From Bagarius yarrelli (taxonomy: Eukaryota; Chordata; Actinopteri; Siluriformes; Sisoridae): DNA of 64,000 nucleotides. The translations under genes were made by a program, and so were the position numbers. Numbering within the stretch: the first letter of the stretch is position 1; each line of letters begins with the position of its first letter. Shown here in pieces: positions 47,201 to 59,200 of this stretch. The stretch is from positions 288,148 to 352,147 of the forward strand of contig VCAZ01000096.1 in assembly GCA_005784505.1 (NCBI GenBank), written 5' to 3'. The notes beneath the pieces are model-generated. The model was not told where the DNA came from. It did not search any database and saw nothing but the letters and a program-made list of their open reading frames with translations.

Positions 47201-49497
47201 GTAATAAAAATCACACTCTAGATTTAATACTCTCTCATGGAATTGAGATGACGTTGAAATTCTGCAACAAAGCGCAATATTTCAGATCATTTTCTAATTC
47301 TGTGTAAACTTAATATAGCTAGAACTGTAAATTCTAAAACCTGTCACAAATATGTAAGAACCATCACTTCTACCACAAAAGACTGTTCCCAGCTCCACCG
47401 GGTCACCACTGCTGGGCCCCTGAGCAAGGCCCTTAACCCATAATTGCTCAGTTGTATAAATGTAAGTCGCTCTGGATAAGGGCGTCTGCCGAATGCTGTA
47501 AATGTAAGTAATCTTCCCGATTTATCCCAATTCTCCAGCATATCCAATAGCTCAGATAGAAAACCTTGATGATGTAATTGAAAATATGGAGACTGTCTTT
47601 TCTAGTACTTTAAATACAGTTTCTCCATTATGCTTAATAAAGATAAAGGAAAATAGTTTGGCAGTGTGGTATAATGAGCACACACTCGCCTTAAAGAGAG
47701 CAGCCCGAAAAGTGGAGCGCAGCTGGAGGAAACTAAACTAAAAATGCATTAAACCTGTAACCTGGTAAATCTGGTAGATCTGATTACTTTTCATCTCTTC
47801 TAGAAGAGAACAAACACAACCCCAGGTATTTATTCAATACAGTTAACCAATAACGAAGCATCAACAGGTGTCGACATTTCCCATCAGCACAGCAGTGATG
47901 AATTTATGAATTACTTTAATTCTAAGATCGATACTATTAGAGATAAAGTACCCCAAGGCTCAGTTCTTGGACCGTTACTTTTTACACTTTACATGTTACC
48001 CTTGGGAGATATTATGAGGAAACATGGTGTTAGCTTTCACTGCTATGCTGATGACACTCAGCTGTATATTTCTTCGCAACCCACGGGGTGAAATTTACCA
48101 ATTCCAAAAACTAACTGACTATAAAGCTGATGTAAAAAAACTGGATGAGAAATAATTTCTTATTGCTGAATCCTGTAAAAACAGAGGTGTTAATTATCGG
48201 ACATAAAGTCTCTGCCTGTAATAATCTATATCACTGTCTAACACTTGATGGCGCTCTGTCAACCCTTCATTGTTAGTTAGAAACTCAGGTGTGCTTTTTG
48301 TCAGTAATTTTTTTCCTTTCAGAGCTTCAGATTTCTCACATTAGTAAAACTGCATTTTATTTTTTCATCTTATAATTATATCTAAACTACGACCTGTGCC
48401 CTCGAGGGTCAAATGCAGAAATTTTAGTTCATGTGTTTATAAGATAAGATAATATTCAATTCATTGTGCAAGGTACATGTACAGAGCCAATGAAATGCAT
48501 TTTTCACATATCCCATCTTAGTAAGTTGGGGTCAGAGCGCAGGGTCAGCTATGATACAGCGCCCCTGGAGCAGGAGGGGTTAAGGGTCTTGCTCAAGGAC
48601 CCAACAGTGGTTGACTTGCCGGAGGTGGGGCTTGAACCCAGGTGTTTCTGGTCTTCAGATTTAACAACTCAGCACCTTAACCATTTGAGCCACCCTGCCC
48701 CTTATGACCTGAAGATTAGACTATTGTACCGCTTTACTGGTCTGGTTGTTCTGCACGTCTAATAAACAAACTCCAGCTGGTCCAATACGCAGCAGCGAGA
48801 GTTCTTACTAGAACCAGAGAGTCTGATTATATTAGTCCGGTTCTGTCCACACTGCACTGACTCCCTATTAAAATATCCAATAGATGATAAAATCCTGTTC
48901 ATTACTTCTAAAGTCCTGAATGGTTTAGTACCTCAGTACCTGAGTGACTCTTATCCTATTATAGTCCTCCACGTCCGCTGCGCTCTCAGGACTCAGACAA
49001 TCTGATAGAACCTAGAATAACTAAATCAACTGCAGGTGGCAGAACCTTCTCTTATCTAGAACCCCCAAAAACCAACACAAAAAAAAAAGAAAAGGAGGTT
49101 TAACCACAAAACTCTGGAATAATTTACCCTGCACTGTTCGGGAGGCACAAAAACACACACTGTCAGTTTAACACTAGAGTAAAGACACATCTCTTTAACC
49201 CTGAATTACACATAATACACACACTAGATTAAAGACACACACCTGGACACACACACACACACATAACACAAACACACACACACACACTGTCAGTTTAACA
49301 CTAGATTAAAAGACACATCTCTTTAACCTGGACTACACACACGAGATTAAAGATACACATAACACACACACACACACACACACTGTCAGTTTAACACTAG
49401 AGTAAAGACACATCTCTTTAACCTGAACTTACACTGAATTCCACACACACACACACACACACAGTTTAGATAAAGACACACACTGGACTACACATAC

Positions 49498-49528
<31 letters not shown>

Positions 49529-49659
49529 TCAGTTTTAACACTAGATTAAAGACACATTTCTTTAACCTAACACGGGACTACACATAACACACACACACAC
49601 ACATACACACACTGTCAGTTTAACACTAGATTAAAGACACATCTCATTAACCTGGACTA

Positions 49660-49694
<35 letters not shown>

Positions 49695-49946
49695 TGTCAG
49701 TTTAACACTAGATTAAAGACACATCTCTTTAACCTGGACTACACATACACACACACACTGTACACATTAACACACACACACAACAACACACACACACACA
49801 CATACCACAACACACACACACACACAGTACACATACACACACACACTGTCAGTTTAACACTAGATTAAAGACACATCTCTTTAACCTGGACTAACAGACA
49901 CATACACATACAAAACACACACACACACACACTTTAACACATACAC

Positions 49947-49981
<35 letters not shown>

Positions 49982-50074
49982 TCAGTTTAACACTAGATTA
50001 AAGACACATTTCTAACCTTACACTAACCACACACACACACACACACTCAGTTTCAGTTTTAACCTGGACTACAC

Positions 50075-50116
<42 letters not shown>

Positions 50117-50249
50117 ATACACATAACCTGGACACACACACACACACACACACTGTACACACACAGTACATCACACACTGTCAGTTTAACACTAGATTAA
50201 AGACACATCTCTTTAACCTGGATTACACAGAATTACTTTAAACATACAC

Positions 50250-50290
<41 letters not shown>

Positions 50291-53200
50291 TGGAACTACA
50301 CATAACACACAACAACACACACAGTTTAAACACTAGATTAAAGACACACACATTACACACACACACACACACACACACAGTTTACACAAACACACACTGA
50401 CACTCTTTAACCTGAATTACACATAACACACACTGTAACACATTTAAAACACTATTATTCAGATAACACACACCACACACACACACTGTTAAAGATAAAG
50501 ACACATCTCTTTAACCTGAATTAACACACACATCAGTACAGTTCATGCAATACACACTGTATTTCTTTATCACCAGTTTGAATGGCATCTACACTAACAT
50601 ACGTCTGTTCTTTGTTATTCTGAGCTCACCGTCGCCACCATCAAGTTTTTCTTGTCTTCTAAACGGCCACCCGGACAAAACCACAGAAACTTTACTGCAG
50701 CACGAGTAACCTACTGGTTTATCTGCTCAGAAGAGAACTGACCACCAGACTGAACCCGGTTCTCTCCCAAGGGTTTTTTTTCTCCATTTTGTCACCGATT
50801 GAGTTTTGGTTCCTTGTTCCGTCGTCGCCTCTGACTTGCTTGGTTGGGGACTCTAAATTTATGGATATGAGTTAAATGGACTGTTCTAATAAATAAATAT
50901 TGTTGTTTCTGAGGTTTTTCTGTAAAACTGCTCTGAAACAATCCTGACTGTTAAAAGCGCTATATAAATAAAGGGGACTTCACTTGACCTGACTTTATTT
51001 GTTACTAATATATTTCGGAGACGGCTGGGATAGACTCCAGCAGATCCCTGTGACCCCGATTAGGGAATAGGCGGGTATAGAAGATGACTGAATGAATATT
51101 TAAATAAACAGCATGAAGTGTCTCCATATTTAAATTAAACACTTTGCTTTTTAGATGAATGAATGTGATACCTGTTGTTTAATCCTGTACTGTCCTGATT
51201 ATTTTGTATAATAATGTTTATTATATTTGTCTGATTTCCAAAAAAACATAAGACGTTCTTTTGTACATGACTTTGTTTTAAAAGACTGTTTGTTTTTACA
51301 CTGTGTGCTTTTTGTTCAACAGCTTTGATTGACGTCAAACCAACTGTTTCGAAAGATGTGCCCTATCCGGTCTCAAAAAGAACAGTGTTGGTTCAGGGGC
51401 AAAATTGCTACTTTGACACTGTTACATGTCCTGAACCTTGTGGTGTACATCTGGTGGCTTCACTTACCTAGGGTTAGGGTTAAGGTACATTTTTTTGGTT
51501 TTTGGTTTTACTCTTAAAAGTAATGAAAAGAACATTATAATGTAACACTGGCTTTACAAAATCAAAATAATTACTGTGAAACATGACAATGTTTTAAATG
51601 AACAATAAACTATTTACTCCTTTTAATGATTTATAGTAAAGAATGTTCACAGTTCGATTAAACTCACTCATAGTTTTTTATTTAAAGATAAGGACTTCAC
51701 TACAAACTAACTTCCTGATAGCAAAAAGCATGTATGATGCAAACATAGCCAGTGGACTTTTAGAGAGAGTCGCTTCTCCCTACCCACCTGCTTTCGGTTC
51801 GAGTGGACCACGTTACTTTACAGTCCCTATAGACTATAGAAAAAATATACCCTGCCCTGCTGTACCTCCTTCTGATATTCTAATTGGAGCACAAGGTTTT
51901 TGTAATGGTTTCTGCAATGGTGTGTTTCCTGTGGGTGAGGATGTCAGGTAATCCAGATATCGTATTCTAAAAATACAATTTTCTGTACATTTACAGCATT
52001 TATCAGACGCTCATATTCAGAGTGACATTCATCTCTTTCTGATATTCAGAGTGATATTATTCTATTCAGAGTGATATTCATCTCTTTCTGATATTGCTGA
52101 TATTCAGAGTGATATTCAGAGTGATATTCATCTCTTTCTGATATTTCTGATATTCAGAGTGATATTCATCTCTTTCTGATATTTCTGATATTCAGAGTGA
52201 TATTCATTTCAGAGTGATTTATCTGATATTCAGATGATATATATTTCTGAGTGATATTCATCTCTTTCTGATATTTCTGATATTCAGAGTGATATTCATC
52301 TCTTTCTGATATTTCTGATATTCAGAGTGATATTCATCTCTTTCTGATATTCAGATATTCAGATCAGAGTGATATTCAGATATTCAGAGTGATATTCATC
52401 TCTTTCTGTATGATATGATCTCGATTTCTGATATTCATATTTCAGAGTGATATTCAGAGTGATATATTCATCTCTTTCTGATATTTCTGAGAGTGATATT
52501 CAGAGTGATATTCATCTCTTTCTGATATTTCTGATATTCAGAGTGATATTCATTTTCTGATTTCTGTGATATTCATCTCTTTCTGATATTTCTGATATTC
52601 AGAGTGATATTCAGAGTGATATCTATTCTGATTTCAGAGGTGATATCTCTTTCTGATATTTCTGATTTCTTTCAGAGTGATATCTCATATTCAGAGTGAT
52701 ATCTCTTTCTGATATTCATCTCTTTCTGAGTGATATTATCTCTGATATCTCTTTCTGATATTTCTTTCGAGTGATATTTCTGATATTCAGAGTGATATCT
52801 CTTTCTTTCTGATATTCAGAGTGATATTCATCTCTTTCTGATAGTTTCTGATATTCATATTTCTGATATTCAGAGTGATATTCAAGTGATATTCATCTCT
52901 TTCTGATATTCTGATACTCTTTCAGAAGATTCAGAGTGATATTTTCCATCTCTTTCTGATATTCAGAGTGTATTCTAGATATTCTGATTTCTGATATTCA
53001 GAGTGATATTATTCTCTTTCGATATATTCTGATATTCAGAGTGATATTCATCTCTTTCTGATATTCATGAGTGATTATTCGAGTGATATTCATCTTTCTT
53101 TCTGATATTTCTGATATTTCTGATATTCAGAGTGATATTCATTCAGATGATAATTTTATCTCTTTCTGATATTCATATTTTGATATCGATATTCATTGAT

Positions 53201-56200
53201 GTGATATTCCTCTCTTTCTGATATTTCTGATATTCAATATTCATCTCTTTCTGATATTTCAGAGTGATATTCAGAGTGATATTCATCTCTTTCTGATATT
53301 TCTGATATTTCAGAGTGATATTCATAGTGATATTTCTATATTCATCTCTTTCTGATATTTCTGAGTGATATTCAGAGTGATACTCTTATCTGATATTTCT
53401 GATATAGTGATATCAGATTCATCTCTCTTTCTGATATTCAGAGTGATATTCAGTGAATTTCTGATCTGATATTTCTGATATTCAGAGTGATAATATCATA
53501 CCCTCTTTCTGATATTCAGATCAAAATATTGAGTGATATTCAGATGATAATCAAACCTGATATTTCTGATATTACTTCAGAGTGATATTCATCTCTTTCT
53601 GATATTTCAGTGAGAGTTGAGTATTCATCTCTTTCTGATAATCATTTCTGATATTCAGAGTGATATTCATCTCCTTTTCTGATCATTTCAAGTGATATTT
53701 CAGATCTCTTTCTTTCTGATATTTCTGATTCAGAGTGATACTTTCATCTCTTTCTGATATTCTTATTCAGAGTGATATTTCTGATATTCAGAGTGATATT
53801 CATCTCTTTCAGAGTGAATTCTGATATTTCTGATATTTCTGATAGTTTCTTGATGATTCATCTTTCTGATATTTTGATATTCTGATTTCTGATATTTCAT
53901 AGTGATATCTCTTTCTGATATTCAGAGAGTTTCTGATATTTATCTCTTTCTCTGATATTCGAGTGATATTCAGAGTGATATTTCATCTCTTTCTGAAATT
54001 CAGAGTGATTTTATCTCTTCTGATATTCTGATATTCAGAGTGATATTAGATATTCATCATTCAGAGTCTTTCTGATATATCTTTCTGATATTCAGAGTGA
54101 TATTCCATCTCTTTCTGATATTTCTGATATTCAGAGTGACCTGTGATATTCATCTCTGGATATTTTCTGATATTTCTGATATTCAAGTGATAACCTCTTT
54201 CTGAGAGTGATATTCAGAGTGATATTTCATCTCCCATTTCTGATATTGATGATTTTGATATTCAGAGTGATATTTATCTCTTTCTGATATTTCTGATATT
54301 CAGAGTGATATTCAGAGTGATATTCTGATATTCGAGTGATATTCTAGAGTGATATTCATTCTCTTTCTGATATTTCTGATATTCAGTTTCTGAGATTGAT
54401 TTTCTGAGTGATATTCTGATATTCAGATGATTCATCTCTTTCTGAGTTCTATTCAGAGTGATTCATCTCTTTCTGATATTGATCAGATTCAGAGTGATAT
54501 TCTGATATTTTCATATTGATATTCATCTTTCTGATATCTGATATTCTGATATTAGTGATCTTTATCTCTTTCTGATATTCAGAGTGATATTCATCTCTTT
54601 CTGATTCAGAGTGATATCTCAGAGTCAATATCCATCTCTTTCTGATATTTCTGATATTCAGAGTGATATTCAGAAGAGTGATATGATTTTCTTAAGTAGT
54701 GATAGAGTGAGTCATTCTTTAGAATATTTCTCTTAATATGTTGATATTCAGTGATTATCTCATTCAATCATTTTGATATTCAGCTGATCATCTCTTTCTA
54801 ATATTGATATTTCTGATATTCATTTCTGAGTGATATCGAGTGATATCTCTTTCTGATATTTCAGAGTGATATTCAGATCTGATATTGGATGATATCTGAT
54901 ATCAGATGATTATATCTCAGAGTGATATTTCTGATATTCAGAGTGATATCTTTCTGAGATTCAGAGTGATATACTCTTTCGATATTTCTGATATTCAGAG
55001 TGATATTTCTCTCTTTCTGATATTGACATTCAGAGTGATATCTCTTTCTGATATTTCTGATATTCAGAGTGATATTCATCTCTTTCTGATATTTTCAGAG
55101 TTGATATTCAGAGTGATATATTCTGAAATATTCTTTATGATGAGTCATCTCTTCTGTTTCAGAGTGATATTCATCTCTTTCTGATATTTCAAGAGTGATA
55201 TTCAGAGTGATATTCTGATATCTCTTTCTGATATTTCTGATATTTCTGATATTCAAGAGTGATATTTTATCTCTTTCTGATATTTCAGATGATATTCAGA
55301 GTGATATTCGGAGTGATATTCATCTCAGAGTGATATTCAGAGTGATATTCAGAGATATATCATCTCTTTCTGATATTTCTGATATTCAGAGATATTCATC
55401 TCTTCTGATATTCTGATATTTTGATATTTATCTTTCTTTCTGATCGCTTTCTGATATTTTCAGAGTGATATTTCAGAGTGATATTCATCTCTCTTTCTGA
55501 TATTCATTTCTGATTTCTGTGTGATATTCATCTCAAGGGATATTCAGAGTGATATTCATATTTCTGATATTCTGATATCAGAGTGATATTTCTGATTTCA
55601 ATGATATTTATCTCTTTCTGATATTCAGATCTCTTTCTGTATTTAGAGTGATATTCAGTGATCTCTTTCAGAGTGATATCATTCTTTCTGATATCTCTTT
55701 CTGATATTCTGATATTTAGAGTGATATTCATCTCTTTCTCTTTCTGATATTTCTGATATTCAGAGTGATATTCATCTCTGATATTTCTGATATCTCTGAG
55801 ATTTCTGATATTCAGAGTGATTTCATCTCTTTCTGATTTCTGATTCAGAGTGCTCATTCTTTCTGAGATTCAGAGATATTTCATCTTTCTGATATCAGAG
55901 TGATATATTCTTTCATACGTGATATTCTGATTACTTCTTTCTTCAGACTGATATCTCTTTCAGAGTGATATTCAGTATCTTTCATTCTTTTCAGAGTGAT
56001 TTCATAGTGATATCTGTATATTCAGATGTTCTTCTCCTTCTGATATTCAGAGTGATATTCTGATATTCAGAGTGATATTCATATTTCCCCTCTCTGATAT
56101 TCAGAGTGATATCTTTCAGAGTGATTTCAGAGTGATATTCATTTTCGTGATATTATCTCTGATATTTCTGATATTTCTGATATTCAGATTTCTGATATTC

Positions 56201-59200
56201 AGTCATCTCTTTCATCTTCTGATATATTCAGAGTGATATTTATCTTCATCTATTCAGAGTGATATATTTCTGATATTCAGTGAGTGATATTCTCTTCTAT
56301 TCAGAGTGATATTCATCTGATATTTCTTTCAGAGTGATATATTTCTGATATTCAGAGTGTGATATTCTGATATCAGAGTGATATTCGGAGTGATTTCTGA
56401 TATTTCTGATATTTCTGATATTTCTGATATTCAGTGAGATATTCATCTCTTTCTGATATTCATTCATCTGATATTCAGAGTGATATCTCATTCTTTCTGA
56501 TATTTCAGAGTGATATTCAGAGTGATCTCATCTCTTCTGATATTTCTGATATTCAGAGTGACTGATATTCAGAGTGAATATCTCTCTTTCTGATATTTCT
56601 GATGATTTCAGAGTGATATTCATTATTCATCAATCTAGATTGGTGATATCCACCAATCTGTCACTGCTGTTCTCTTAAACAAGGCCTTTATCCTTCATTT
56701 GTGTAAGAGACTGATGTTTTGATAAAAAAAAATATTTTGTAAATTCCACTGATTTTTAATATCGAAAAACTGGTGATAATTTTTATTTCTAATCTGTTAT
56801 TGTTTTTTTTCCACTAGCTTTAAGTACATTTTGGTCTCTGATCTGAGTCATCTATTGTGGGCAGAGACTCAATGGTCAGACAACATTCTTCTAAAGGGAG
56901 GTAAGGAATCATCAGTTTCTAAAGTCCAAAGAGCAATCCATTAAAACATTTTAGACAAGGATCTTTACATCTACATATATCCCTCCCCTTGTGGGACGAG
57001 ATGAGGCTCCCCAGTCGCCGGTCGGTCATAAGGTTGACTAAGGCTGAGTTCTGTTCGGCACTTACCTTCAGTAGAACGCTTACGCAGTCTGGCAGCAGTG
57101 GCGTGTAGTATAGGGGACACCTAGTGTCGTCACTCGACACACTGTCTGAGTGAGTGGCAGAAAGGGAACGTCTCGGTTATCCTGATCGAGAGAATGGAAA
57201 CATTGTGTCCCTCATACCACTGCACTGGACTGCTCCTTGGGAGTCGCCATTCATTTTTTTTTTTGTTTGGCAATTTATTTATATACTTTGTTACTAATAT
57301 ACTTAGAGGGGCAGTTGTGGCTCAAATGGCTAAGGTGCTCAGTTGCTGATCTGAAGGCCAGAAACACCTGGGTTCAAGCCCCACCACTGGCAAGCCAACC
57401 ACCGTTGGGTCCCTGAGCAAGACCCCCAACCCTCCTGCTCCAGGGGCACTGCATCATAGCTGACCCTGTGCTCTGACCCCAACTTACTAAGATGGGATAT
57501 GCAAAAAAATGGCATTTCATTGGCTCTGTACGCATACCTTACACAATGACAATGAAGTTGAAATATTATTATTATATTTAAATGAACAGCATGAAGTCTC
57601 TTCATATTCAAATTACAGTTTGCTTTTAGATGAATGAATGTGATAACCTGTTGTCCTGCTTCAAGTGAACTTTGGTGAAAATAGATTTAATATATGTTAA
57701 GTTAATTATATTTATCTGATTTTAATTAACCATCAATATATGTCTATATTTAATATATATATTTTTCACATGACTGTTAGTTTTTACACCGTGTTCTTTT
57801 TGTTCAACAGCTTTGATTGACGTCAAAGCAACTGTTTCCGAAAGATGTGCCCTATCCGGTCACATTAACCACTGTGAGCATTCAGGGGCCAAACTGTTAC
57901 TTTGACCCTGTTTCTGTAATAGCGTGTATACTACCTTGTTATGTACATCTGGTGGCTTCACTTACCTCAGGTAAAGTAATAAAGAGGACATTATAATGTA
58001 ACACTGGCTTCAGAAAATAAAAAAATTTACTGTAAAACAAGACAATGTTTTAAATGAACAATAGACTATTTATTTCTGCAATGACTTATAGTAAAGAATG
58101 TTCATAGTTGGATAAAACCCACTCATAGTTTTCTTTTTAAAGATTAGGACTTCACTACAGACTAATATTTCCATTATTTTTGTGTATCCTTCATAGCAAA
58201 TAGCACTTGTGACACAAACATAGCCACTGGAACTTTAGAGAAAGTCATCTCTCACTACCCAACTGCTTTCACTACGGGTGAAAATAAATACTTTACAGTC
58301 CCTATAGGGGAATCAGGGAATATACCCTGCCCTGCTGAACATCCTTCTAATATTCTAATTGGAGCAGATGGTGCTTGTGATACTGAGAACTGCAATGGTG
58401 TGTTTCCTGAGGGTGAGGAAGTCAGGTAATCCAGATATCTTATTGTACAAATACAATTCTCTTTACATTTACAGCATTCAGCAGACGCCCTTATTCAGAG
58501 TGACATTTATATATTTCTGATATTCCGAGTGATTTTCTGATATTTGGAGTGATATTCATCTCTTACTGATATTTATGATATTCAGTGTTATATTTATCTC
58601 TTTCTTCTTATTTTCCTTTCGGCTGTTCCCTTTTAGGTGTTGCCACAGTGAATCATCTGTCTCCCCCTAGGCCTATTCTCTACATCCTTTTCACTCACAC
58701 CCACTAACTTCATGTCCTCGTTTATCGCATCCATATACCTCCTCGTTGGTCTTCCTCTTTACTTTCTGCCTGGTAGCTTCATTTCTAACATCCTCCTACC
58801 AATATATTCACTATCCCTCCTGTGGACATGTCCAAACCACCTCAATCTGTGCTTCCCTGACTTCCTCCCCAAAACATTTAACATGAGCCCTCCCCCCGAT
58901 GAACTCGTTCCTAATCCTGTCCAACCTCGTCAGTGCTAAACCATACATCATAACTGTCTCACCACTGTCTTGTACACCTCCCGCCCTAATTCTAGCTGAT
59001 ATTCTCCTGTCACACCTCACCCCTAACACTTTTCTCCGCCCATTCCAACCTGTTTGTACTCGCTTCTTTACCTCTTTTACACGCTTTCCATTGCTCTGGA
59101 CTTTTGACCCCAAGGACTTGAGCTCCGGTACCTTCTTCACCTTTTCACCCTGTAATCTCACTGTTCCACTTTTCTTCCTTTTATTTAAACACATGTACTA

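Larger units (their letters stand above)
46265..50985 (+). mobile_element. Decayed full-length L2-type LINE
   Basis: Ordered remnants: an ORF1 piece (GKGFTCDKCRQGSELETRIQ, then KIVIHAGAKDARHCQTEI and ICSGPLPAYRGDEIHSRLS, an SGNH-esterase-like block); endonuclease (NKNHTLDLILSHGID); linker (VWYNEHTLALKRAARKVERS); RT (VPQGSVLGPLLFTLYMLPLG near 47950 and HCYADDTQLYISSQP near 48040); a C-terminal block near 48830-49150; 3' UTR; and terminal AAAGCGCTATATAAATAAAG GGGACTTCACTT. It is interrupted by two SINEs (47378-47512 and 48440-48712) and by the array 49150-50520. Many stops. Confidence 0.85.

Noticed and set aside
51990..56640. CRISPR-like spacing of short repeats in the TGATATTC satellite
   Set aside because: The sequence is eukaryotic; spacers are themselves variants of the repeat, and lengths vary freely.
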